Shown here: one piece after another, positions 34,158 through 45,300 of the stretch
How the letters are laid out: each line of letters begins with the position of its first letter
How positions within the stretch are numbered: position 1 is the stretch's first letter
Source: Ustilaginoidea virens
Taxonomy: Eukaryota > Ascomycota > Sordariomycetes > Hypocreales > Clavicipitaceae
Assembly: GCF_000687475.1 (NCBI RefSeq)
Contig: NC_057316.1
Location: 6,076,001-6,140,000 of the forward strand
Length of the DNA stretch: 64,000 nucleotides
Reading direction: 5' to 3'
Made by a program: the position numbers and the translations under genes
The notes under the pieces: generated by a model
What the model was told of the DNA's origin: nothing
The model's input: only the letters and a program-made list of their open reading frames with translations
Database searches by the model: none

Positions 34158-35369
34158 ATGCCCGACCCGGACTCGGCTGCTCCAGGCCCAACAAGCCAGG
34201 ATGCTGCTACAAGCCAGGATGCCACAAGCCAGGATGCTGCTGCCTCGCCGGCCGCGAGCCAGGACGACCCGATCCCGCTACAAGCGCCCGGCATGTCCAA
34301 AAACGCCCTCAAGCGCCTCCGCCGGGCTCAGGAGTGGGAAGACGGCAGGGAAGACCGCAAGCGGATCCGGCGCGAGAAGCGCATCGACCGCCGGGCCCGC
34401 AAGCGCGAGCAGCGCTCCCTCCTGCTGGCCGGGGGCGCGGATCCCGCCGTCGTCTTCGCCAAGAGGAGCCCCGCGCGCCTGGTCCCCGTGGCGTTTGTCC
34501 TGGACTGCGGCTTCGAGCGCTACATGACGGACAAGGAGGGCGTCTCGCTGGCCAGCCAGGTCACGCGGTGCTACTCGGACAACCGCAACTGCAAGTACAG
34601 GGCGCATCTGTGGATCAGCGGCTGGGGCGGCAAGCTGAGGCAGCGGTTCGAGACGGCGCTCGAGGGCCAGCACCGCAACTGGAGGGGGGTCGGGTTCGAG
34701 CCCGGCGACTTCCTGGCCGCTGCGCTGCAGGCCCGGGCGGCCATGGCGGGCGACCGTGGGGGCGGCGAGATGATTGACGCCCTCGAGGCGGCGGCGGGTC
34801 GCGACGCCTGGGTCAAGGGCGAGGACGAGCTGGAGCCGTTCCCCCTGCCGGGCCCGCAGCCTGCGCTGAACGAGGACTTCAAGGACGTCGTGTACCTCAC
34901 GTCCGAGTCGCCCTACACGCTGCAGAGGCTGGAGGCCAACACGACCTACGTCATCGGCGGCCTGGTGGACAAGAACCGCGAGAAGGGGCTGTGCTACCGA
35001 CGGGCTGTTGACAAGGGCATCCGCACGGCCAGGCTGCCCATCGGCCAGTACATGGTTATGCGCAGCCGGCAGATCCTGGCGACCAACCACGTCGTCGAGA
35101 TCATGGTCAAGTGGCTCGAGTGCGAGGACTGGGGCGAGGCGTTTCTGCACGTCATTCCGAAACGAAAAGGGGGCCAGTTGATTGGCGACGGCGATGGCGA
35201 TGGCGATGGCGATGGCGACGGCGACGGCGACGGCGGTCAAGATGCCGTCCCTGGAGACGGTGCCGAGGAGCAACAGGACCGAGGGCAAGCTGGCGAGGGA
35301 AACAAACAAGACGCGGATCGACGGGCTGAAGAAGAAAAGGCAGACGTGCAAGGAAAAGAAACAGCATAA
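34158..35369 (+). CDS. TRM10: tRNA (guanine(9)-N1)-methyltransferase TRM10
   Basis: A single exon of 403 residues. TRM10 is a SPOUT-fold methyltransferase that uses S-adenosylmethionine to methylate G9 of tRNAs. A basic helical region (LKRLRRAQEWEDGREDRKRIRREKR) precedes the catalytic domain, which opens with VPVAFVLDCGFERYM near residue 110 and includes SGWGGKLRQRF, VVYLTSESPYTL, IGGLVDKNREKG and ARLPIGQYM; the conserved Asp of GLVDKN is present. Two low-complexity parts are unusual: an N-terminal repeat of SQDA-type units coded by a short minisatellite (about 34190-34260) and a C-terminal run of GD dipeptides (about 35184-35232) followed by an acidic/basic tail. The insertion between residues 190 and 230 is also longer than in yeast. 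Confidence 0.95.
   Translation: MPDPDSAAPGPTSQDAATSQDATSQDAAASPAASQDDPIPLQAPGMSKNALKRLRRAQEWEDGREDRKRIRREKRIDRRARKREQRSLLLAGGADPAVVFAKRSPARLVPVAFVLDCGFERYMTDKEGVSLASQVTRCYSDNRNCKYRAHLWISGWGGKLRQRFETALEGQHRNWRGVGFEPGDFLAAALQARAAMAGDRGGGEMIDALEAAAGRDAWVKGEDELEPFPLPGPQPALNEDFKDVVYLTSESPYTLQRLEANTTYVIGGLVDKNREKGLCYRRAVDKGIRTARLPIGQYMVMRSRQILATNHVVEIMVKWLECEDWGEAFLHVIPKRKGGQLIGDGDGDGDGDGDGDGDGGQDAVPGDGAEEQQDRGQAGEGNKQDADRRAEEEKADVQGKETA
35184..35232. repeat. Coding hexamer repeat (GGCGAT/GGCGAC)n in TRM10
   Basis: About eight tandem hexamers encode a Gly-Asp dipeptide run in the TRM10 tail, outside the catalytic fold. Confidence 0.88.
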
Positions 35370-35617
35370 GACAGTTGAACCGGGAGAGAACTCATGACGA
35401 CACCGGCTGTGCAAAACCTGTCGTCCCCGTCCATCCCACCCCTTTGCCCCTGACAACGCCGGATGCCATGAGTAAAAAAAAGTTGAATAAAAGAAAAAGA
35501 AGCAAAGGAAAGAAGCCGCACTGCCGAATATCCAAACGGAACCCCATTCAAAATGCACTCATTACTTCATGTCCTATACGGGCTTCCTATACAAAGGGCG
35601 AAAGGAGAGCCGTAGGC

Positions 35618-36777
35618 CTAAAACTCGACCGAATCTTGTTGGTCTCTTTCTCTCTTGGCGCGTACGGCCCCCTCGTCTTTCATGATTCCATTCACAAACG
35701 ACCTGAAGTAATCGACGTACGGTTTCAGGCTCGTCTTTTCCCAGTCAGAAACGCCTTTCCCCCCCTCGTCCTGGCTAGCTTCGCTTTTCCAACAATCAAT
35801 CTCGCCCAGCAGCTCTTGCACGGTGGGGACAGCCAGGGGGTCGAAATCTTCCAGGTCCTTTGTATCGATCGGCACACACACGCGCCCCGTGCCAGGATGC
35901 ACTACAAAGGGGCTCTTGAGCAGGTGGTTCAGCTTCTTGCTGACCTCGATGTCGAGTCGGGGATAGGTGTATTCGAGGACAATGTCCTGCTTTGCTTCCA
36001 AAAGCGCGCGCGCGTCGAGGTTCTTGCTGGCGCCAGTCTTGGCGACGGTGTCAATGTCGGCCCACTTGGATGTCGATGCTCTGCCGGGAGCGGCGTCCCA
36101 CTTGCGTCGAAGAGATTCGTTCAGGACTCGGTCGGGAAGCAACTGCAACAACTTTTGGCATCCTTGTTCGGTTTTCCAGGGGTCCTGAACCTCCAAGACA
36201 TCCTCCTGGAAGTGGTTCTTGAGTATATCAAGGCTTCGGCTGTGGACAAAGTTAGGTTTGGAGTTGGACGCCGTGTGAGGGGAAATGGAAATGGCTGGGC
36301 TTCACTTCACATACGCCAGATGAGGATGCAGCGGTCTGCGAACATTGACCTTTTTGCCACTCTGTGAACCGCCCTTGATGACTTCGAGATATCCCGCAAT
36401 CGCTCGCCTCTTTTGGTCGTCCAGACTGCGCACCTTTCTATCACAAACCCAGGCATGGACGCCGCGTCTTCCGGAATAGACCCACATGATGTGCTTGAAG
36501 CCAAAGTCTTGCCGCAGCGCAACGTCAACCACCCTGACGGCCATGGTCATGAACTTCCAGCACTTGCTGCAAATGTTGGCCTTGCTACAGCAAGTTCGAA
36601 TGTCGTCGTAGTCTGTGAGATCGATGTCGAAGCACAGTTCCTTGGCGAGGGGCTTAAAGGCGGATGAGTTGCGAAGTGTCTTGCGGTCCCGGGGATTCGT
36701 GTTGTAAACCGGGCCGATTTCGAAACGGGAAGGCATGAGGCGGAGAACATCCTTACGAAGGCTGGAAATAAAAAGGC

Positions 36778-36809
<32 letters not shown>

Positions 36810-37416
36810 GGGAAGAAGAAGCGCTTGTGTCAGCAAGCATATTCGTCACCACAGGTCATGTTTGCGGTTTTGTCAAGACGTACAGGTCGGCGGTGGCAAA
36901 GGATTGGTATCGCAAGTAGGCGTCGTTCTGCAATGTAAAGGCGAATTCCCGGTTTCCGAAATCGTTGGTAGGTGTCGGGCTATGATTCAGCCACTGGAAC
37001 AGTTGCCGCCAGGGGAACAGTCGCTGGTAGAAACTTCGCATGACCTCGGGGTCGGACGCGCTCAACGTCGTGACGTCACTTTCCGATGTTTTGGATTAGA
37101 TGGGCGCCAGTCTCGACGGAAAGAAACGGGCTTTGTGATGGCCATGCTTGCGTTTTACTCACGTTGGCAAGGTAGCAGGTGGGCTAGACGGTTGCTGAGT
37201 TTTGGGTGGAGAGCTGGGAAAGTCGTCGTCGTCGTCGTCCATGTCGTGGTCGGGGAACAGATCAATGAGCTTGACCTCATTCTTGACGGGATTAGGGAGG
37301 TCCAGGTCTTGTTCCATGTCGACGTGGTCCATGTCAGTATGGAGGGAGTCGTCCAAGGGCTCATTCTTGACGTCTTGGGCAGCTTGGGCAGCTTGGGCGG
37401 TGATTGAGTGCGGCAT
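35618..37416 (-). CDS. PRI1: DNA primase small catalytic subunit PRI1, four exons
   Basis: Exons (minus) 37416-37163, 37078-36884, 36761-36315 and 36239-35618 encode 505 residues. This subunit of the pol alpha-primase complex makes the RNA part of replication primers. The first 80 residues are an acidic, low-complexity extension. The primase fold follows: FYQRLFPWRQLFQWLNH, the REFAFTL segment, the catalytic pair D195/D197 in ELCFDIDLTDYDD, a Cys-rich zinc site (CCSKANICSKCWKF) and SGRRGVHAWVCD with the conserved His. Each intron splits a codon after its second base. Intron 2 (36883-36762) carries T28 in sense orientation. The convergent TRM10 stop lies 248 bp away. Confidence 0.95.
36778..36805. 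repeat. Poly(A) 28-mer inside PRI1 intron 2
   Basis: An A run on the + strand (T28 in the sense of PRI1), 16 bases upstream of the 3' splice acceptor at 36762, so it could serve as an extreme polypyrimidine tract. Confidence 0.9.
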
Positions 37417-40033
37417 CCGTGGGGGGGGAGGGGAGATTGAGCTTGCGAGGGGTTGTTGGGAGTTGGGAGTCGGGAGCTGGGAGCTGGGAGCTGGGAGCCA
37501 AGGGTTTGCTGATGGGGTAGTTGATGGTTGCAGCGGCTGTATGTACGCGATGACGATGGTGAAGATGGTGAAGAATAGAAGAGCAATAGACAGAATAGTG
37601 GGCAGTGGTGGCGGGGGTGAGGGTGAGGGAGGAAGACGCGTTGGCGACGCGTAAAGAGCCTGGACCAGGTACGGAGTACGGAGTACGAAGTTACATGCAC
37701 GTGCCACCCGCCTCCTCCGTACTCGGAACTCCGTTCTCGGTACTCCGCTCTCGGTACTCCGAACCAGCACCAGAACCAGAACCAGAACCAGAACTAGAAC
37801 CATTCGTCTCCGCGACTTTGGCGAAAGCCCCTTGCATCGCCCGCCCGTCCCAGGCCCAGGTGGGGCGGTGCAGCCGCATCACACTCGCCCAGCCGCAGCG
37901 CGGACTCGTGGGCAAACAGCGCCAAAGACAGGCACGCACACACAACCTTATAAAAAAAAATTGAGAGGCAGAGCGAAGCAGCAAACATGTGCGGCAAGAC
38001 AAGACAAGACAAGACAAGACAAGACAAGACAAGACATTGGCTCTGTGGCACATTGCGCATCCCTCGAGCCAACAAGCCCTGTCCGCCAAAGCGTCTGGGC
38101 TCCGCCGCTCCGGGCTCTGGACTCTTGTCTCGGGCAAGCCGCACACGTCATTCCTCCAGATAACGTCCTCGGCCTCGGCCTCGGCCCAGATGCCCAGATG
38201 CTGGATGCCCCCACCACCAACTTGACCTGCGTGGACGCGTGGGCACTGGGCACCGAGCACCGGGCACCGGGCTCTGGGCACTGGGCACGTAGCCTCCTTG
38301 CGTCTCCGAGGCCCTTGTTTCTTTTTTTTTGCGCAGCTCCGTTCTCGTCTGGGCTTCTGGGCTCCGGATACTCCACTCCATGGTGGGACCGCGGCCCCCC
38401 TTTCCCCTTCCCCCCCCTCCCCACCCGGCAATCTCGAGTCTCATCTGTCATGTCATGCCTGTCATGCCTGCCATGCCTGTCATATAATGCCTGGCAGCCT
38501 GGGTGTCACAAAGCCTCCACTGCCTGGCACCTGCAACCACACTTTCGGCCGGCAACAAGGCCTGTTCTTTGGTTTACTCCTTCCCTCCCTCCCTCCCTCC
38601 TTCCTTCCTTCCTTCCTTCCTTCTTTCCGTCACCTGCCTTTCCCTCCTTCCCTCCCTCCTTCCTTGCTGATAAAAAAAAATGATGGTAAATTTTAATACA
38701 ATGCTTACCGAGTACAGAGCATTAACAGGTAGGTCAAGTACTTGCCCTTATTTCATCTGCCCATCCCACTGACCCAAGCACCGCACTTTCCGCGCATCTG
38801 ACGCGGCCCCGAGCCCTCCCTCCAAAAAAACCCCGCCTGGGGGGCGCCGGTCCAGGCCTGCATGGACTCCAGCTCGGAGCCGGGGTCCCGGGCCAGACCC
38901 AACTCGCGCCACACGATCGAGACCTACCGTTCTCAAATTGTTGTGTTGAGCAATTCTTATATTACGCAGCAGCAGCTACCCCACCCAACCACGCCCCCCC
39001 CCCCCCCCCCGGTGCTGCCTTGCGTCTCTCAACCGTTCTCTCCTGTATCCTCCAAGCATGCAGCCTGCCGAGTACTCATCACTTTGATAACCAGTCCAAT
39101 TCCCCCTCCCCCGCTCTTGCTCGCCGTCTTGTTTCAAGTCCGTGAGCAAAAGGGCGTCGGTCGCACCATTGTCCTCCAGCGGTAGCAGTTCTTCTCCCTC
39201 CCTCTGCCTTTCTCTCTGCCTCTGCCTCTCTCTCTCTCTCTCTCTCCCTCTCTCCCTCTCTCCGCTGCGCTGCCTTGTTCCAGACAACTCTTGCCCGTCC
39301 CTGGACTTGTATATTCACATATACTTGCCCCCATGTCAGCAGCATCCGCTCTCACCTTCAAACCCAGCAAGGAACTCAACAGTCATCGATCAAACACGAA
39401 CGAACCAACTCTCCCTCGTCTCACTTTGCGCAATTTCATTAATCTATTGGTAGGCCTCCGCACCTCGTTCAGCATTCCAACTTGCCGATATCTCGGTATT
39501 AACGTTAAGAGCATGAAGCAGATCATCGTACACAAACCGCTTCCCTTCCCTTACCGTACCCTGTTTCCCTCAGACAGAATCATCTATTAATGACTTTCAT
39601 GCCTCCGAGATTACAAAAAGGGTATCACGAACAGATCCAAACCCCAAAACATGGCCACGCCCCTCGTACAAAAAAAGAAAAAAAACAATGCTTCCACATA
39701 TTCCAACAATGGTCTGGCCGTACTCCTATGCGACCCGTATACATTCGGCCACGAGGTTTACAGTTCACCGACCGAGTTAACAAGCCGATTTCTGACCCTC
39801 CTACGCCGTGGGTAAACACCTGTCAACCGAGGGCGAGCATCCGACTACGAGGGTTACGGTGGTTTCTTTCCAAAACAGCGATGCTCGGCGGCCCAATCGA
39901 GCCGAAAGTCGGTTTGACGAGCACCTGGCCAACCAACAATGGCAGCTTCTGTTACGCCCTTTTTTTTTGCCGATTTCTGGTTTGGTTGTTCTTGTTGATT
40001 TTGCGCCCTGCGGCACAAATCGTGAATTCCTCA
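37417..40033. other. Long intergenic region between PRI1 promoter and SKN7 3' end; no gene seen
   Basis: Contains repeats GAGCTGG (37467-37498), CCAGAA hexamers (37763-37800), (AAGAC)8 at 37996-38035, CCTT/CCCT arrays (38580-38665), C13 near 38998 and a CT microsatellite at 39225-39265. The ORF at 39291-39590 has a plausible ATG but no motif. Confidence 0.5.
37996..38035. repeat. Pentamer microsatellite (AAGAC)8
   Basis: Eight perfect copies of a 5-bp unit in the gene-free region upstream of PRI1. Confidence 0.92.
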
Positions 40034-42302
40034 TCAACCGTAGTTGGTCTGGGATGTGTTGAGTCGGGGTCGCTTCTCCGGCGGGCTATCGTGCTCTGAT
40101 CTCGAGAAACTCGATCGGCCCATGCTGTACTGACTTCCGCCCCCATTCATCATGCCATTCCACTGGTCAACGTTGCCATGGCGCATGTGGCCAGGGGACC
40201 ACCCAGAGGTGGTTGCTCCTGGTGATGTGGTCGGTTCATACTTGAGATTACCAGGTGCGCCCATGTACGGAACATGGTGATGGCCTACGGCATACCCCGA
40301 AGAATCCGCATGTACCCCCCGAGTATCCTTCAACAGATGAGAAAGATGGTTCTTCACCGACTTGAGCATTCCCTCTTTCGTGAAAGGCTTGGCGAGCACT
40401 CCGTTCATGCCTACGCCAGTCCACCGTTAGCCCACCAACTTTTTCTTCTTCTTCTTCTTCTTCTTCAACACTCGTTGGCCGCTTGTCCACTTACCGTGCT
40501 CGAAATATCCATTCACCTCGTCGGGTCGAATATTGGAAGTCATGGCGATGATGGGAGTTGCGGGGCAGTGTTGACGGATGTACATGGTCGCCGAGATGCC
40601 GTCGAGCCTTGGCATGATGATGTCCATGAACATGAGGTCGAAGTGGTCTCTGGGAGTGTTGCTAACCCGTGTGTAGGCATCTGCACCATTTCCCTGCAGA
40701 AATACGCCTGTTAGTCATGTCTCGTCTCACAGGTCATCATCCGTCACTATCCCGATCCCGACACCAACCAGGTGATGCGACCTCTCGGCTTTACAGAAAC
40801 TTACAGCGTGCTCCACCTCGCAGTCCATCGACTTTAAAAACTTGATGCCGATTTTGGCGCATGTTTGGTCATCTTCAACCAGCAAGATTCGTGGTTTTTT
40901 GGCGGCCCATAGTGAAGCAGACCGATCCGAGCTCGAAGTCGCTGTTGGCGTCGTACTGGAGACTGGAGCCGGTGCCGAGACGGCGGTTTCGCTGGACATG
41001 GTGCTCGGTGTGCCGTCGTTGGGAATCGCAAACGGAATCTTGTGAATATGATCCGAATGGAAGGGGTCGATGCCGACCGTCTGCCCGACAGGATACACAG
41101 GGTATCGACTCAGGTCCGTCATGGGGTCATGCATCAAAGGCATGGAGACGGGTGTGACCACGGCGGCAGATTCGGATGAAGCCGCCGCGTACGAGCCATG
41201 GATACGTTCTAGCTCCCTGTCGGATACAGTATCTGGGGCCACGCTGGAAAGCAGCTCTCGGGCTCTGCGCAACTCCGGTACGACATCGTCGCGTTCGCCG
41301 TTTCCGTTCGAGTTCATCGGCTGTCCCGGCATGCCTCGATTCCTCGGGTCGTATGCGGCAAGATGATTGAGCATCTCATACTGAGCCTGTTTCTGGGCCT
41401 TGACCATCTTCTGCAACGTCATGACTTCGGTGACAAGGAGTCGATTCGTTTGGGAAACCTCGGCATACAGCTCCTGCAGCTGTTGTACTTGCTGCTGAGT
41501 TGCCGTCAATTGCTCTGAAATGACGCTGACGTGCTGGCTGGTAGTGAAGTCTTCGGCGACTTGCGACTTTCTTGGCGCAGGGGCTTTGCGGCGGATGTTA
41601 TCCAGGCCTTCTTTGCTGTCTGCGCGAAAGTAAGGATGCTTGAACTCCAACAGCTACGACAACAGAGAGATGAAAGAGACACAAGTTAGCCTTGCAAATT
41701 GGACAATGGCATCGCCATTCTATCTGTATGTATGACGTACATTCCCTCCTGGAATCGAAGTTTCGCTATCGCTCGAGGGCTTCACTTTGTGAAAGTCGTA
41801 TTTGTTTAATTGTCGAATAAAACTTGACATGTTGCTGTGTTTAAAGTGCTTGGGTAGAATTGATCGCGTGAATTTCTCGCCCTGTTGGTGTTGGCGACAT
41901 TCATGTCAGTTGCTTGTGTGTTTGCATGCATGTGTCTCAGCAACGCCTTTCAAGGGTGTTTCAGCACGACGTTGACGTACTTCAACCACAACGAACGTGT
42001 CGCCGCCCTTGCCCCATCGGGCCACATCTTGATGTGCCGGGTCTTCCAGCATACTACATGGTTCTCCGGTTAGTAGGGCTCGTCAGAATGATGTCGTGAG
42101 GCTCAATACCGAAACAGTTTGCGAACCTTGATGAAAGACGATTAGTAAGAAAGAGAAAGAAAGCAGGCGAACAACACAAAAAAAAAAAAAAAAAGAACAA
42201 CAATTCAGTTTTCATCTAGCTCTTGTCAACCGCATTGAAACATACAAATTCGCTGGCATTGTTACTGCCGCCAGGGGCAGCCGCCACCTCGGCTCCAGAC
42301 AT
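40034..42302 (-). CDS. SKN7: SKN7-type response regulator transcription factor, seven exons
   Basis: Exons (minus) 42302-42246, 42126-42110, 42053-41981, 41881-41741, 41653-40805, 40693-40495 and 40410-40034 encode 570 residues. The HSF-type DNA-binding domain starts at residue 18 (SEFVRKLFRMLEDP) and includes [21 protein letters not shown]; a Gln-rich coiled coil follows ([14 protein letters not shown]). The receiver domain near the C-terminus has Asp357-Asp358 (VEDD), phospho-acceptor Asp403 ([12 protein letters not shown]), Thr431 (AMTSN) and Lys453 (AKPF). SKN7 receives phosphate from the Sln1-Ypd1 relay and acts in the nucleus on oxidative and osmotic stress genes. Exon 2 is only 17 nt. 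Intron 1 holds a T17 run; intron 6 holds a GAA array in sense. Complete by every landmark. Confidence 0.95.
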
Positions 42303-45300
42303 GATGAAGCCCGGGAGATCGCGCAACCAAGCAAGCTTGCCCGGGAGAGGAGCGCGAGCGATGGGCCAGTGGATACAATGGGATGGAGTATGAGGCGGAA
42401 GATTGGAAACAGTTGACAAAATCCCACAATGGCCGGATGGACCTGGCGCGGGAGAGCGGGATGGGTTATATTCAATCCGCGACCGTCCTGAACGGCCGTG
42501 TTGCCAGAGGATCGGTTCCCAAAACTCCACGCTGCCAGCGGCAGGCAGGCGTCAGTCGAACGCTGGAGGAAGCGCAAAATGGATTATCGCGAACGGGTGA
42601 ATAGTCGAGGTCTGCATCAACTGGCGGACAGACGATTCATTGGCGATGAGCGACAAACAGCCTACGCTTGCTTGGGGAATCGATGGGCAGGCGAGTCGAC
42701 AGGCGAGGAGGATGGATGAGATGAGTTGCTGGCAACAGACTCGCCCGGGTGATGGGATGGGAACGGATGGGATGGAAACGGCTGGGATGGGATGGGATGG
42801 GATAGGATGGGATGGGATAGGATGGGATAGATGGATCGATGGATAGACGGAATAGATGGACGGGCATCTGGGACGGACCCTTCATTGGTGGGCCTGTCGT
42901 TGGAGGAGGAGTCGACATGGACGGATCAGGTGGGTGACGGCAGCCGATGCTAGCTAGGGCATCAGCAACGCGGCGGCAGCAACGCGGCGGCAGGACCGGT
43001 GCCAGGCGCAGGCAGGCGCAGGCAGGTGCAGGAGGCAGGTGCAGGTGCAGCGTTGGCAGGCAGCGCAAGCGATTGGCGCAGCGCTGGGACGGATGGAGCG
43101 AATGCTTGTTTAGGCACCGGAGGGCAGCCGGAGCTGTGGAGAGGGGTGCTGGCAGCGCGGATCGCCCGACGCTAGCCAGTTTAACGTTTTTTTTTTTTTC
43201 CTTTTTCCTACGAACCAGGTTAGGAGGGAGGTGGCAGCAGGTACCTGGAAGGGCGCCGTAGGTACCCCTGGGCTACTCGCTGCACGGGACCGAGAGTGGG
43301 GGGGGGGGGGGAGGAGGCGGGGTTCGACGTCTGAGCGCAAGCAAGTAGCGCCGCGGTACACGTGTTTGCCAGGAATGTCGCGCGCTAGTAGCCGACCGAT
43401 GCGCAAGCGGAGATTTGCACATCCCAACGTTCGCATAACAAAAACCTTGGACAAGTCGGTACTTGCAGCCCGGTACTCGATCTCATGCGTGGCCGGTTGC
43501 AAGTGGAAAAATGTAATGTTGGAAAGCACCGAAGCCGAGTCGCTTAGATCGAGGGGTATCCGCAGTGACTGACTGACTAGCACCGCCTAGCATAGCGCTT
43601 TCCTTTGCCTTTGACATTAGCGCTCATGCCAGCCCAGCCAGGCTCACTCATATTTGCTGGTTTCGTCGTTGGAGGGAGGGTGATGGCAGTCATCAGCGCT
43701 GTATCAGCCAGCTTGCAACGTGCAGGTCAACTACGATCTGCCAAAAGGGCCTGTCTGGCTTACTCTTCGCAACGCTATCGTGGTCTAGTGATTTTTTTTT
43801 TTTTTTCTGATTCTTGGCCTCAATTGCTTTCCTCTTGTCCTTCCCCTCCCTCTCACCCCTCTCCGCTGTCCGCTGTCCGCTGTCCGCTTTCTGACAGTCT
43901 CTGTCCGGTTTCCCTCTGCTGCCCGCAAACATCAATTAAAAAGTGCAATTGGGGTGCCAAATTCTGTGGGCGAGGAGTAAGCGACGGCATGGGCCTTGGG
44001 AAGAAGGGGTCTTGTCTCATCAAGGATGACGAAGGGATGCTACCTCGACCCCCTCCACCCCCTTCCTTCCTTCCTTCCTTCCTTCCCCCCTCCCCCTCCC
44101 CCTCCCCCTCCACCTCCCTCCCCGCGGACCAAGAAGCCAGCTGGGGATTGTGCATGGAGTTGTGTCCTACTTCAGGCATTTGAAATTCCATCCGTGGCTA
44201 GTAGCAGTGGCCTTTACAAGACCAAATCAGATGACGGGCATGATCGGGCTTTTTTTTTTTTCTTTCCATCCATGCATGGACAAGTCAAGCCTGTAGTTGG
44301 ACCCCCCAGGCACCATTGGATTGGCCCAATTGTCCCCATGGTCGATCGCCTCCGCCCTTTGCCGGCAATGTGACCAACTGACATACACAACACAACGTGG
44401 ACTTGTTGAGGAATGGATCTCGCATGGTTGAAATCTCGCGATGCTAGGGGACTCGGGCGTACCGCCACTGGCGCTAATTCGCATGCGTTAGGCCCCCAAA
44501 GCGGCAGGGAAAAAGAAAGTAAAAGACTGGAACAAAGGAACAAAAGAAGTGGACGCGAAAGAGAGACTGCCCACCGAGACTGCCCACCCCTTCTCTGTTT
44601 CCCCCCCCCCTCCCCTATTCCCCCGGTTCCGGAATGTAGGGCAGGCTAACAAGCATATCTGGGTGGGTGCAGGCGTAGATGGATGCGCGGCAGCAAAGTT
44701 TGGCATTTTGAAGTCATTGAAGTCAATCTTGGGAAGGGGGAAACATTGAACCGCTGCGGATCCACCTGTCATCAATTCAAGATATCTTCACGGCAGCAGC
44801 GGGCTTGAAGCTCAGTGATCTCTCCACGTCCGTACCTTGGGTACATTATGCACAGTGTATTTATACAGCATGCAGTTATGCAGTTATGCATGGCCATGCA
44901 TGGCCTTGGCAGCGGCACACAGGGTCTCCCCAGATGAGATGCCAAGAACACAGACCAGGGTCCACTTCAGATATGCGTCCCCGTCATCGCCCTCACCGCC
45001 CCCGGCGCCCCCGAAAAACACCCAACTGGTGCGTCCAACCCTTCGAATATTGATATGCTCTCGTTCAGTTCTGCGTCCTTTAAAGTCTTTCAGCGTCCAT
45101 TGCCATCCTATGGAGGGCGGCAGAGGAAAGGTGGCGTTCTTAGTAAGGACCGACGAAGGAGCAGGAGCAAAGCAGGTTCCTGCTTCCTGCTATAAATGCC
45201 AGATATCCTGACAGGGAAGGACTTGACACACACAAGTCCCTCCAGGTAGCATTGGAATCATTGCATCAGACGCTAGACTCCGAAAACCTGGCAAGTTTTT

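Noticed and set aside
34278..35558. Long open frame (426 codons) antisense to TRM10
   Set aside because: It is a shadow of GC-rich codons in the opposite strand; the composition is Val/Ala/Asp repeats from the GD array and there is no domain.
39291..39590. Candidate small gene downstream of SKN7
   Set aside because: No recognised motif, atypical composition and no plausible splice partner.
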